NCBI RefSeq assembly: GCF_017603965.1
Contig: NZ_CP071955.1
Span: 1,240,001 to 1,304,000 of the forward strand
DNA: 64,000 nt
From: Xanthomonas fragariae
Lineage (GTDB): Bacteria; Pseudomonadota; Gammaproteobacteria; Xanthomonadales; Xanthomonadaceae
Reading direction: 5' to 3'
The position numbers were made by a program, and so were the translations under genes. This document shows positions 20,143-30,396 of the stretch, piece by piece. Every line of letters begins with the position of its first letter. Position 1 is the stretch's first letter. The notes beneath the pieces are model-generated. The model was not told where the DNA came from, searched no databases, and worked only from the letters and a program-made list of their open reading frames with translations.

Positions 20143-20233
20143 TGAACACAATCCTCACAATGGGATAGTCGGCCAGCCAGCCGATATAGTCAGCGCTGGC
20201 CGATGCCGGCAGTGCAAGTGGGGTAGCGTCCAT
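20129..20233 (-). CDS. Possible 34-aa protein between purM and purN
   Basis: A small frame MDATPLALPASASADYIGWL... ends in TGA inside the purN start region (14-bp overlap). It begins 13 bp after the purM stop and has a strong Shine-Dalgarno (GAGGA, 6 bases from ATG). It could be a real small protein with a hydrophobic centre, or serve only to couple translation of purN to purM. No homologue is recalled. Confidence 0.35.
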   Translation of the reverse strand: MDATPLALPASASADYIGWLADYPIVRIVFNALR

Positions 20234-20246
20234 GCAGATTCCTCGA

Positions 20247-21305
20247 TCAACCGATGCGCACGCGCTCATCGCCCTGCGCCGGTATCACTTGGCCGATGCG
20301 CCAATGCGCCAGCGACTGCGCATCCAGCGCCTGTTCCAGCGCGGCTGCCTGCTCGGACGCGGCGATCAGCACGAAGCCGATGCCGCAGTTGAAGGTGCGC
20401 CACATTTCGGCATCGGCCACCGCGCCTTCGCGTTGCAGCCAAGCGAACACCAGCGGCAGTGTCCAGGCTTTTGCGTCGATGTCCAGGCCCAGCCCGTCGG
20501 GGATCACGCGGATGATGTTTTCGGTCAGCCCGCCGCCGGTGATATGCGCCATGGCGTGAATCGTCTCGCCATGCGATTTGAGCAGTGCCAGGATCGGCTT
20601 GACGTACAGCGCGGTCGGCGCCATGAGCGCGTCGATCAGCTTGACGCCGTCCTCCAGCACCAATTCGGCCGGGGCGCCGGCACGCGCGTAGATCTTGCGG
20701 ATCAGCGAATAGCCATTGGAATGGGGGCCGGACGACGCAATGCCGATCAGCACGTCGCCATCGCGCACCTGCGCGCCATCCAGCAGCTGCGATTTTTCGA
20801 CCGCCCCGACGGTAAAGCCGGCCAAGTCGTACTCGCCGGGCGGATACATGTCGGGCATTTCGGCGGTTTCGCCACCGATCAGAGCGCAACCGGAGAGCTC
20901 GCAGCCGCGCGCGATGCCACCGACCACGGCCGTAGCGGTGTCCACGTCCAGTTTGCCGGTGGCGAAGTAGTCCAGAAAAAACAGCGGCTCGGCGCCCTGC
21001 ACCAGCACATCGTTGACGCACATGCCCACCAGATCGATACCGATGGTGTCGTGCCGGCCCAATTGCTGGGCGAGCTTGAGCTTGGTGCCCACGCCGTCGG
21101 TGCCAGACACCAGCACCGGCTCCTGGTACTTGCCCGACAGATCGAACAACGCGCCAAAGCCGCCCAGGCCACCCATCACCTCAGGCCGGAAGCTGCGCTT
21201 GACCAGCGGCTTGATACGTTCGACCAACGCGTTGCCGGCATCGATGTCGACACCCGCGTCACGGTAGGTCATAGGCGAGGAGGTGGAAGGCGTTGGGCTG
21301 GTCAC
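20247..21305 (-). CDS. purM: Phosphoribosylformylglycinamidine cyclo-ligase
   Basis: 352-aa AIR synthetase, fifth step of purine synthesis. It has the PurM N-terminal start [15 protein letters not shown], the ATP-binding glycine-rich segment [11 protein letters not shown] and [15 protein letters not shown], and [17 protein letters not shown] in the C-terminal half. The start is a GTG at 21305; an ATG at 21272 is equally possible. It is divergent from the DUF2066 gene. Confidence 0.95.
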   Translation of the reverse strand: MTSPTPSTSSPMTYRDAGVDIDAGNALVERIKPLVKRSFRPEVMGGLGGFGALFDLSGKYQEPVLVSGTDGVGTKLKLAQQLGRHDTIGIDLVGMCVNDVLVQGAEPLFFLDYFATGKLDVDTATAVVGGIARGCELSGCALIGGETAEMPDMYPPGEYDLAGFTVGAVEKSQLLDGAQVRDGDVLIGIASSGPHSNGYSLIRKIYARAGAPAELVLEDGVKLIDALMAPTALYVKPILALLKSHGETIHAMAHITGGGLTENIIRVIPDGLGLDIDAKAWTLPLVFAWLQREGAVADAEMWRTFNCGIGFVLIAASEQAAALEQALDAQSLAHWRIGQVIPAQGDERVRIG

Positions 21306-21401
21306 AGGCGGTGGAGCTCGGCAGTAAAGGCGCCGATTTTAGCAGCCGCGTTGGCGCTAGCGCCCCATTCGGGCAACAATTCACCCGGATACGCTCAAGT
21401 C

Positions 21402-22514
21402 ATGGAACCGTCGATGCGCCGCAGTCTCGCTTTTTTTCTCGCCCTCATGGTCGTCGCCCCCATGTTGCCGGCCTTTGCGCAGGCCGATCTGCGTACCGAA
21501 GGCGAGGTCGCCAAGGCGCAAAGTGCCTATGAGGCCGAAGTGCCGGTCAACAGCCAGAGCGAGTCCGATCGCCCCGGCGCCCTGGCGCGCGCGCTGGGTG
21601 CGGTGCTGGGCAAGGTCTCCGGCGATCGCAGCGTGATGAGCCGCCCCGGCGTGCCGCAGGCGCTGCGCAATGCGCCCGACTACGTTGAAAACTCCGATTA
21701 CCGCCAGGACCAGGGTACCTCGCGCACCGGAGCGCCGACCTTCGGCACCACGCTGGTGGTGCGCTTCCGTCAGTCGGATGTGGACGACCTGATCGCCGCA
21801 TTGGGCTTGCCGGTGTGGCCGCTGCCGCGGCCCAAGCCGGTGCTGTGGCTGGCCATCGACGACGGCAGCGGCCCGCGCCTGGTGAGTGTGGCGCAGGCCA
21901 ATGCCGCACGCAGTGTGCTGGACCGCGCCATCGAGCGCGGCTACCGGCTCGGCCTGCCGGGCGGTGCGGCTGCGGAGCAGGCGTTGGCCGGCGCGATCTG
22001 GCGCAAGGACACCGCTGCGGTATCGCGCGCATCGGCCAAATACAGCCCGCCGATGCAACTGATCGGCAAGCTCTACCGTAATGCGACCGGCTGGACTGCC
22101 GATTGGGTGTTCGTCGACAACGGCAATGTGCTGTCCAGCTGGACCAGCAGCGACGGCGATGCACGCCGCGCGATCGCCGCCGGTGCCGACGGTGCAGCCG
22201 ATGCGCTGGTCAAGCGCTATGCCAAACGAGTGGATTCGGGCGTGCCCGGTGTCTATCGCGCCGTGATCACCGGCATCAGCAGCGCCGACGACTATCTGCG
22301 TGTCGCGGCTGCGCTGCAGGGCGTTTCGGTGGTGCGCAGTATTCGCCCGGTGAGCGTCAATGGCGACCGCATGGAAGTGGACCTGGAGTTGCTCACGGGC
22401 ATTTCCGGTCTCAACCGTATGCTTGGCGACAACAGTCCGTTGATTTCGCTTTCGGTACCGACCGAAGGTCCGATCATTCTTCAAAACGAGCACGCAGAGT
22501 ACCGCTTGAGATGA
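21402..22514 (+). CDS. DUF2066 exported protein
   Basis: 370 aa with a signal peptide (RRSLAFFLALMVVAPMLPAFAQA) and a DUF2066 domain (TLVVRFRQSDVDDLIAALGL; PVLWLAIDDG). It is the first gene of a three-gene operon with a PerM-type permease and hda, a layout common in Xanthomonadaceae and other Gammaproteobacteria. The function is unknown; the C-terminal part (VYRAVITGISSADDYLRVAA) looks like a beta-rich domain. The stop overlaps the next start (ATGA). Confidence 0.85.
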   Translation: MEPSMRRSLAFFLALMVVAPMLPAFAQADLRTEGEVAKAQSAYEAEVPVNSQSESDRPGALARALGAVLGKVSGDRSVMSRPGVPQALRNAPDYVENSDYRQDQGTSRTGAPTFGTTLVVRFRQSDVDDLIAALGLPVWPLPRPKPVLWLAIDDGSGPRLVSVAQANAARSVLDRAIERGYRLGLPGGAAAEQALAGAIWRKDTAAVSRASAKYSPPMQLIGKLYRNATGWTADWVFVDNGNVLSSWTSSDGDARRAIAAGADGAADALVKRYAKRVDSGVPGVYRAVITGISSADDYLRVAAALQGVSVVRSIRPVSVNGDRMEVDLELLTGISGLNRMLGDNSPLISLSVPTEGPIILQNEHAEYRLR

Positions 22515-23677
22515 CTTTGACTCCCGAAGCCGAAATCGCCTTGTTCCTGCGTCGTCTTAAATGGACGACGGTGATGGTGGGCGTACTTTGGGTGATATGG
22601 ATGCTGGCGCCGATCCTGACGCCCTTCGTGCTTGCCCTGCTGCTGGCTTGGCTGGGCGACCCGCTGGTAGACCGCATCGAGCGTGCCGGGCGCTCGCGTA
22701 ACATCGCCGTGGTGTTGGTATTCGTGCTGGCGCTGCTACTGTTCGTGCTGGCACTGATGATTCTGGTGCCGATGATCGAGCGCCAGATCATGACCTTGAT
22801 CGACGCGCTGCCGCAGATGCGCAACTGGGCGATCAGTACCGCCATTCCATGGCTGGAAGCAAAGACCGGCGTCGAGCTGATTGGCTGGCTGGACCCGGAG
22901 CGGCTGATCAACTGGATCCGCAGCCACTGGGAACAGGCCGGCGGCGCCGCCAAGACCTTTTTCGGTTATGTGCAGCGTTCGGGCTTTGCGATGGTGACCT
23001 GGGTGATCAACCTGGCGCTGCTGCCGATCCTGGCGTTCTACTTCCTGCGCGACTGGGACCGCCTGGTCGAGTGTGTAGCTGCGGTTGTCCCGCGGGGCTG
23101 CATCGGCACCGTGAGCCGGCTGGCACAAGAGTCCAACGACGTGCTCGGCGGCTTCATCCGCGGCCAGTTCCTGGTGATGCTGGCCCTGGGTGCGATCTAC
23201 GCGACCGGCCTGTCCATCATCGGCCTCAACCTGGGGCTGTTGATCGGCATCATTGCCGGCTTCATCAGCTTCATTCCTTATCTGGGGGCGACCACCGGCA
23301 TCGTGCTCGCGCTGCTGGCTGCGGTCGTGCAGGCGCAAGGGTTGGATCTGAAGCTGCTGATCGGTGTGGGCGTGGTGTTTACGGTGGGGCAGTTGCTGGA
23401 AAGCTATGTGCTCACCCCACGCATCGTCGGCGACAAGATCGGCCTGCATCCGGTGGCAGTGATCTTTGCAGTGATGGCTGGTGGCCAGTTGTTCGGCTTC
23501 CTCGGCATGTTGCTGGCGTTGCCGGTGGCGGCGGTGGGCAACGTGCTGCTGCGTTATGCGCATGAGCAGTACACCCAAAGCGATCTTTATGCAGGCGAAC
23601 GTGCCGGTATCGTGATGCAGTCCAATAACGAGCGCAGCGTGATCATCGAGCCCGGCAAGGACGCGGATCGGTTGTGA
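22511..23677 (+). CDS. AI-2E/PerM family transporter
   Basis: 388-aa membrane protein of the UPF0118 family. About eight membrane helices are visible in the family layout: two N-terminal (VMVGVLWVIWMLAPILTPF), one near residue 70 (NIAVVLVFVLALLLFVLALM), and the C-terminal bundle with FISFIPYLGATTGIVLALLA and PRIVGDKIGLHPVAVIF. Members export diverse small molecules; the substrate is unknown. It is coupled by 4-bp overlaps on both sides. Confidence 0.9.
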   Translation: MTLTPEAEIALFLRRLKWTTVMVGVLWVIWMLAPILTPFVLALLLAWLGDPLVDRIERAGRSRNIAVVLVFVLALLLFVLALMILVPMIERQIMTLIDALPQMRNWAISTAIPWLEAKTGVELIGWLDPERLINWIRSHWEQAGGAAKTFFGYVQRSGFAMVTWVINLALLPILAFYFLRDWDRLVECVAAVVPRGCIGTVSRLAQESNDVLGGFIRGQFLVMLALGAIYATGLSIIGLNLGLLIGIIAGFISFIPYLGATTGIVLALLAAVVQAQGLDLKLLIGVGVVFTVGQLLESYVLTPRIVGDKIGLHPVAVIFAVMAGGQLFGFLGMLLALPVAAVGNVLLRYAHEQYTQSDLYAGERAGIVMQSNNERSVIIEPGKDADRL

Positions 23678-24375
23678 CCGTTCCGCAGTTGCCGCTGGCG
23701 TTGCGCTCGCCCTCCGATCAGCGTTTCGATAGTTACATTGATGCGCCTGAGGGCCTGCTCGCACAATTGCAGGCCTTGGCCACCGGGCAGGTGAGCGACT
23801 GGCTGTATCTGTCCGGCCCGGCCGGTACCGGCAAGACGCATCTGGCGTTGGCGTTGTGCGCAGCGGCCGAGCAGGCCGGACGCACGCCGGCGTATCTGCC
23901 GCTGTATGCTGCGGTAGGCCGATTGCGCGATGCACTCCAAGCGCTGGAAGGTCGCAGTCTGGTTGCACTGGATGGCGTGGAACGCATTGCCGGGCAGCGC
24001 GACGATGAAGTCGCCTTGTTCGACTTCCATAACCGCGCTCGCGCCGCCGACATTACTTTGTTGTACACCGCATGTCAGATGCCCGACGGGCTTGCCTTAG
24101 TGTTGCCGGACCTGCGCTCGCGGCTGTCGCAGTGCATCCGCATCAGCTTGCCGGTGCTGGACGATGCGGCGCGCGCCGCCGTATTGCGCGACCGCGCGCA
24201 GCGGCGTGGGTTGGCCTTGGACGAAGCGGCAATCGTCTGGCTGCTGACCCACAGCGAGCGCGAACTGGCCGCACTGGTGACCTTGTTGGATCGATTGGAT
24301 CGCGAGTCGCTTGCCGCAAAACGCCGCATCACCGTGCCGTTCTTGCGGCGCGTGCTAGAGGGTCGTGGGTCTTAA
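23674..24375 (+). CDS. hda: DnaA regulatory inactivator Hda
   Basis: 233-aa AAA+ protein related to DnaA domain III that binds the sliding clamp and promotes ATP hydrolysis on DnaA after initiation. The N-terminal QLPLAL fits the clamp-binding motif. Walker A is a canonical GPAGTGKTH, unlike the degenerate version in E. coli Hda. The GTG start overlaps the permease stop (GTGA). Its TAA stop is the first three bases of a MITE-like element, so the C-terminus was set by the insertion. Confidence 0.9.
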   Translation: MTVPQLPLALRSPSDQRFDSYIDAPEGLLAQLQALATGQVSDWLYLSGPAGTGKTHLALALCAAAEQAGRTPAYLPLYAAVGRLRDALQALEGRSLVALDGVERIAGQRDDEVALFDFHNRARAADITLLYTACQMPDGLALVLPDLRSRLSQCIRISLPVLDDAARAAVLRDRAQRRGLALDEAAIVWLLTHSERELAALVTLLDRLDRESLAAKRRITVPFLRRVLEGRGS

Positions 24376-24520
24376 GTGTGGCTAACGAAACGTAGCGAGC
24401 ATTCGCCAGGTGGATGCAGACTGCGCGGAGAAACCGCAGAATACGCGTGGTATATCCCGATTCCGAGCACCGGCCGTGCTCGCCTGGCGGTGAGGGCAAT
24501 AGTTTTGCTAGCCACTTTTA
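24373..24520 (+). repeat. MITE-like dispersed element, copy B (degenerate)
   Basis: 148 bp with worn ends TAAGTGTGGCTAACGAAACG and TTTTGCTAGCCACTTTTA, and the conserved interior TAGCGAGCATTCGCCAGGTGGATGCAGAC. It is the most diverged copy. Its first bases form the stop codon of hda. Confidence 0.7.
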
Positions 24521-24703
24521 GGGTTGCGCATCTTGCAGCGTAGTGGCTTGATGCGGATCGGCTGCTGGATCTGCTCTGCGCGAGCGCTGCGAACATGCCG
24601 ACTGGTGCTTCATGAGGTGCGCTCGAAGATTTGACAGTCGATCTGGCGCGGCGAGACGCAACATCGACGGTGGAGTCGGGCTGCGCTCGATACACGCTCG
24701 GCG
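24521..24703. other. Spacer after MITE copy B
   Basis: With copy B this completes the 328-bp gap between hda and murU, which converge. I see no terminator, RNA gene or credible reading frame in it. Confidence 0.4.
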
Positions 24704-25414
24704 TCAGCGGCGTGCGCCAAGTAACTGCATGTCCAGCTCCGCCAGTCGCTTCGGTGTGCCTACATCAGTCCAGCGGCCAGCATGGTGGATGCCCTCGATC
24801 AAGCCCGCCGCCATCTGCGCGCGCAAGATCGGTGCCAGCGGAAATCGTGGCGGTGTGATGTTCTGCTCTGGCAGTGGGCCAATCGCCGAGTGCCAATCGC
24901 GCAGCAACCCGGGCCGATAGATACCGATGCCAGCGTAGGTGTGCGTGGCAGGCAGATCGGCGCGGACTGTGCCATCGGCGTCCAGCGCAAAGTCTGCGCG
25001 CGCTGCGTATGCAGGGCAATCGACCAGCACCAGTTGCGCCAAACCTGCCGGCGCGCTGGACAGATGCGCGAAATCGAAGTCTGTCCAGATATCGCCATTG
25101 ACCAACAGAAACGGCGCATCGCCCAGCAGCTGCAACGCATGCAACATACCGCCGCCGGTTTCCAATGGCGCGGCGCCTTCGTAGGAATAGGTCAGGCGCA
25201 GGCCGAACGTACTGCCGTCTCCCAGCACCTGCGGAAACTGCTCCGCCAGCCACGAGGTGTTGATCACCACCTCGTCCACGCCCAGTGCCGCCAGTTTGCG
25301 CAGATGCCAGACGATCAGCGGCGTGCCGCCGACCGGCAACAAGGGCTTGGGCGTGTGTTCGGTCAACGGACGCATGCGCTCGCCAAACCCGGCTGCGAAG
25401 ATCAGCGCCTTCAT
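24704..25414 (-). CDS. murU: N-acetylmuramate 1-phosphate uridylyltransferase MurU
   Basis: 236-aa nucleotidyltransferase with the signature AAGFGERMRPLTEHTPKPLL and metal-binding LVNGDIWTDFDF. MurU makes UDP-MurNAc from MurNAc 1-phosphate in the anabolic recycling route that bypasses MurA and gives intrinsic fosfomycin tolerance in Pseudomonas. It directly follows amgK with an ATGA overlap, which also fixes its start at 25414 (MKALIFAAG). Confidence 0.9.
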   Translation of the reverse strand: MKALIFAAGFGERMRPLTEHTPKPLLPVGGTPLIVWHLRKLAALGVDEVVINTSWLAEQFPQVLGDGSTFGLRLTYSYEGAAPLETGGGMLHALQLLGDAPFLLVNGDIWTDFDFAHLSSAPAGLAQLVLVDCPAYAARADFALDADGTVRADLPATHTYAGIGIYRPGLLRDWHSAIGPLPEQNITPPRFPLAPILRAQMAAGLIEGIHHAGRWTDVGTPKRLAELDMQLLGARR

Positions 25415-26430
25415 ACGCCCGCCTGTGCCTGGCATGCGTTCAAGGCAGGTTTGACCAGGTCATCCAGTAGACCTGTCAGTGGCGCCAGCTCGGTGTAGCG
25501 CGGCAACACTTCATCCAGATAAGCGATAAAGCGCGGCACGTTATCAAGATACCAATGCTTGCCATCGCGATGGCTTAGCCGCGAGAAGATGCCGAGATTT
25601 TTGAGATGCCGCTGCACGCCCATCCAGTCCGCATCGCGCAGGAATTGTGCCAGCGGCAGTACCGGCAATCCGGCCGCTGCGGCACGTGCGTGATAGCGCT
25701 TCAGCCAACCATCCACACGTGCGATCGGCCAGCTCACCGAGGTGTCCTTGAACAAGCTGATCGGGTCGTAGGCGATCGGGCCGATCGCGCAATCCTGAAA
25801 ATCCAGCACCGCTGGCCCGTCGCTCACTGGCATCAGATTGCGCGGCATGAAATCGCGATGGGTGAACACGCGCGGCTGCGCCAACGCGTTGTCCATCAAA
25901 CGGCGCTGCACCAGCTGCAGTTGCTCGGCATCCTCGCATTCCAGCTGCAGGCCAAGGTGGCGACCAAGAAACCATTCTTCGAACAGACTCGCATCGCGTT
26001 GCAGCAGCGCCTTGCCAAACACGCTGCTGTCGGCAGGTGGTGGAATGCGCTGCAGCAGCAGCAATTGACCGATCGCGCCATCCAGAAGTTCGTCGGCATT
26101 GGCGTCGGTCAGCACCTGGGCTAACGTCGGCACGCCGAGGTCTTCCAGTAGCAGAAATCCTGTTTCAAGATTTTGTGCAAGCACCTGCGGCACACGTACG
26201 CCGTGCTCGCCCAACAATGCATGCATGCGCAACCACGGCAGGACGTTTTCCAGCTCCGGCGGGGCATCCATCAAGATGCGATCCGCGCCGTGCCCTTGAG
26301 TACGCCAATAGCTGCGAAACCCGGCGTCGACGGAAGCGCGTTGCAGCGTGGCCTGGGGATTATTGAGGGAGTCCCGCGCCCACTGCAGGCGAAGCGCGTC
26401 GCGCGCGGTCTCTGGAAGCAATGACGTCAT
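25411..26430 (-). CDS. amgK: N-acetylmuramate/N-acetylglucosamine anomeric kinase AmgK
   Basis: 339-aa aminoglycoside-phosphotransferase-fold kinase. Catalytic loop FTHRDFMPRNLM and metal-binding VLDFQDCAIGP are intact. It phosphorylates recycled MurNAc on the anomeric hydroxyl, feeding MurU. The adjacency and 4-bp overlap with murU are the standard arrangement of this pathway. Confidence 0.9.
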   Translation of the reverse strand: MTSLLPETARDALRLQWARDSLNNPQATLQRASVDAGFRSYWRTQGHGADRILMDAPPELENVLPWLRMHALLGEHGVRVPQVLAQNLETGFLLLEDLGVPTLAQVLTDANADELLDGAIGQLLLLQRIPPPADSSVFGKALLQRDASLFEEWFLGRHLGLQLECEDAEQLQLVQRRLMDNALAQPRVFTHRDFMPRNLMPVSDGPAVLDFQDCAIGPIAYDPISLFKDTSVSWPIARVDGWLKRYHARAAAAGLPVLPLAQFLRDADWMGVQRHLKNLGIFSRLSHRDGKHWYLDNVPRFIAYLDEVLPRYTELAPLTGLLDDLVKPALNACQAQAGV

Positions 26431-26487
26431 GAGCCGATGGTGCGTCGTGAAGTGATGGCCAAACAGGCCAGGAGCGCAGCGTAGGGC

Positions 26488-26760
26488 TCAGCGCTTGCTG
26501 CCGCTGAACAATCGCAGCAGCGCGAGGATGGCGATTGCACCCAATAGTGCACCCAGGAAACCGGCGGGTTCGCCTGCGTGGTACCAACCCATGTAGCGGC
26601 CGAACCAACTGGCGACCACCGCGCCGGCGATGCCGAGAACACTGGTCAGCAGACAGCCCAGGCGCTGCGTGCCAGGGGTGATGAAGCGGGCCAGCAGCCC
26701 GACCGCGAAACCGACCAGAATGATATACAACCAGCTGTCGCTACCGAAGAGATGGGTCAT
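26488..26760 (-). CDS. GlsB/YeaQ/YmgE family small membrane protein
   Basis: 90 aa with three membrane segments (LYIILVGFAVGLLARFI; LTSVLGIAGAVVASWF; GFLGALLGAIAILALLRLF) and the family pattern GLLARFITPGTQRLG. These transglycosylase-associated proteins have no firm function and are often stress-induced. It sits upstream of amgK on the same strand. Confidence 0.85.
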   Translation of the reverse strand: MTHLFGSDSWLYIILVGFAVGLLARFITPGTQRLGCLLTSVLGIAGAVVASWFGRYMGWYHAGEPAGFLGALLGAIAILALLRLFSGSKR

Positions 26761-26937
26761 CGCAAGCACTGAGGCAAGTGGGATCGGCAGACTAGCATTG
26801 GCGGCCGCTGTAATCGTGTGTGCAGCGGGGGTGGCAACGATGGCGTTTGGGATTCAGCCACCTCGCACCGCAGTTGATGGCAATAAAACGCGGACCGCCC
26901 GGCACGCAGCATGGCTGCCCGTCGGCATCAACGTGCC

Positions 26938-28432
<1,495 letters not shown>

Positions 28433-28631
28433 GAAGGCTCCGAAGGCGTCACGTAATCAAATATTCTACGCCCGCATTAGGGGGTAGGTATTTCCCTACA
28501 AGTTGGCGCGCAGTTCACTTGCTGTGTAAAAAGTTCGTTGACGATAGGATTGCTGCATGTGGCGCGGGACACTGGCTCCGCCGGCAGGAATGCTGGCTAG
28601 GACCATCACCCAAGTCACAAGGAGCGTTGCA

Positions 28632-28964
28632 ATGAAGTCATTTACCGTAGTCCTGAAGTCCCTGCTACTGGCGTTGCTGTTGTCCTCGAATGCGTATGCA
28701 CTCGACAAGGTCGATATCAACACCGCGTCTGCTGAGGAATTGGACAAGGTGCTGATAAATGTCGGGCTATCAAAAGCCGAGGCAATTGTCGAGCACCGTC
28801 AGGCAAACGGTCCCTTCAAAAGTGCCGAGGAACTGGCATTGGTCAAGGGCATCGGACTCAAAACGGTCGAACGGAATCGTGACCTGATCGAAGTAGGAGC
28901 CACGATGGCTCCCGCCAAGAAGGCTGCCAAGGGGGCGGCGGTGAAACCGGTGGGACGGCGTTAA
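28632..28964 (+). CDS. ComEA-like helix-hairpin-helix protein
   Basis: 110 aa: a signal peptide (MKSFTVVLKSLLLALLLSSN), then a ComEA-type HhH domain (KVDINTASAEELDKVL; IGLSKAEAIVEHR; LALVKGIGLKTVERNRD) and a short Lys/Ala-rich tail. Such proteins bind DNA in the periplasm and help DNA uptake. The start at 28632 has AAGGAG 7 bases upstream. The domain reads VLINVGLSKAEA where most family members have a GIG-type turn, a small departure. A terminator follows. Confidence 0.85.
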   Translation: MKSFTVVLKSLLLALLLSSNAYALDKVDINTASAEELDKVLINVGLSKAEAIVEHRQANGPFKSAEELALVKGIGLKTVERNRDLIEVGATMAPAKKAAKGAAVKPVGRR

Positions 28965-29069
28965 AGGGAAGGGATCCGAGAGACGGTTCGACGCGAGGAT
29001 GCGTGGCCGCAACCTAACTGGACAGGATGTCCGGGGGATGGCTGGAAGCCGACAAGGATGTGGAATCGT

Positions 29070-29105
29070 CCGGTGTTGCACTTGGATGTGCAGCCGGGCG
29101 TTTTT
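29070..29105 (+). terminator. Likely rho-independent terminator after the comEA-like gene
   Basis: CCGG-TGT-TGCAC, a short loop, GTGCA-G-CCGG, then GCGTTTTT. The stem is imperfect (bulges in both arms) but is followed by a T-run. Confidence 0.5.
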
Positions 29106-29250
29106 CGTTTGGGGTCGCGTGAGTTGCGAGCGCCGAAAGCGTAGGAACTGCAGGAAAGCGCCGGTCGCCGCACGAATGCATGGGTCACTGCAAGAAGGCG
29201 CCAGTTACAATACGACTGCCTAAGCGCAACGCTTCGGGCACAATGCGCTG

Positions 29251-29928
29251 ATGCAGCTGACAGACCTGAACAGCCAGGTGATCCCGGCTACCGACTACCT
29301 GCGCGAACGATGGCGCAATCAATTGGGCTGGACGCGCGAGATCCTGAAGCTTGGCAATCCAGAGTCGTGGGCGCTGCGCTTGTCGATCGCCGAGATTGAG
29401 CAGGACGCGGCGTTTTCTGCTTTTCCGGGCATCGACCGCGAGCTGGTGCTATTGCATGGCAATGGTATGCGGCTGCGGTTTGGCCATGCTGACAGCAATA
29501 GCAGTGGCAGTGGCGGTAATAGCGATAGTGGTGCCAGGGATGTCGGCGACGGAAATACCAATGGAAGCAGCCGTGATCGCACTTGCCAGTTGCTGCCGCC
29601 CTATCAACGGGTCCGGTTCGCTGGCGAAGAAACGGTCACTGCGACGCTGCTCGACGGGCCGACCCAGGATTTCAATCTGATGTGGCGGCGCGACACGCTG
29701 CACACTGAACTGCTGCATCGCCCTCTGGTCGGCACCATGCTGTTTTTCGCGGATCCGGGAAGCGCCTGGGTGATCCATCTGCTTACAGGCCAGGCCGACT
29801 TTGGCCGCGATGCTGATCTGCCGTTGTTGGCGGCCGGCGATACCGCGTGGTTGAGTGCGTCGAAGCGAACCCGATACGCGCTCGATGGCGGTGGCGAGTT
29901 GCTGGCGATCAGGGTGAGTCCTCTCTAG
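29251..29928 (+). CDS. HutD-family protein with a low-complexity insert
   Basis: 225-aa cupin-like HutD/Ves domain: WTREILKLGNPESWALRLSIAEIEQDAAFSAFPGIDRELVLLHG fits the family start, and LPPYQRVRFAGEETV with DFNLMWRRD its middle. HutD genes normally sit with histidine-use genes; none are here. Residues about 79-108 are an unusual Ser/Gly/Asn/Asp stretch (DSNSSGSGGNSDSG) encoded by near-repeats of AGCAGTGGC type, probably made by slippage in a surface loop. Confidence 0.75.
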   Translation: MQLTDLNSQVIPATDYLRERWRNQLGWTREILKLGNPESWALRLSIAEIEQDAAFSAFPGIDRELVLLHGNGMRLRFGHADSNSSGSGGNSDSGARDVGDGNTNGSSRDRTCQLLPPYQRVRFAGEETVTATLLDGPTQDFNLMWRRDTLHTELLHRPLVGTMLFFADPGSAWVIHLLTGQADFGRDADLPLLAAGDTAWLSASKRTRYALDGGGELLAIRVSPL

Positions 29929-30396
29929 CTGGTACATGCGCGCGATCGCGCAGTGCCCGCGCGTTGATCCAGGTTCGGGTTGCCAGTGAAGAGGTGGCAA
30001 TGGCCTGCGATTGTGTGAATGACTGGCACACGATCACGCGGCCAACCGGCTAAGAGCGGCTGACAAAACGTAGCGAGCAGTCGTCAGGTGGGTGCGGACG
30101 GCGCGCAGGAACCGGAGTGTAGGCGTGATACATGCCGATTCTGAGCACCGGCCGCGCCCGCCTGGCGGCGGCGCAGTCGTTTTGTTAGCCGCTCTAAAGT
30201 AAATGGTGATCGGGATGCGCATGCGCTCGCTCGATCACTGCGGCTCCTGCAAGCGGTGTGCGCGCATCTGACGAACGCCCGAATCTCCAACCCACGCCTC
30301 AAATCACTTCGCTCGCCGGGCAGGAACCATCCCGGACGCCCAGAATCTCGACTGATGCTTCTTTGGTGGCCCTTCGTCAGGTTGTGTCAGCGGCAC
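29929..30396. other. Gene-free spacer holding MITE copy C
   Basis: 468 bp between the convergent hutD-like gene and the flavoreductase. It holds MITE-like copy C (30051-30196). I see nothing else: no terminator hairpin, RNA gene or supported frame. Confidence 0.4.
30051..30196 (+). repeat. MITE-like dispersed element, copy C
   Basis: 146 bp, near-perfect ends TAAGAGCGGCTGACAAAACG and CGTTTTGTTAGCCGCTCTA. The interior reads TAGCGAGCAGTCGTCAGGTG ... GAGCACCGGCCGCGCCCGCC, almost identical to copy D, so these two are probably the youngest. Confidence 0.8.

Noticed and set aside
20232..21401. Long plus-strand frame running into the DUF2066 gene
   Set aside because: It is antisense to purM; the DUF2066 signal peptide marks the true start at 21402.
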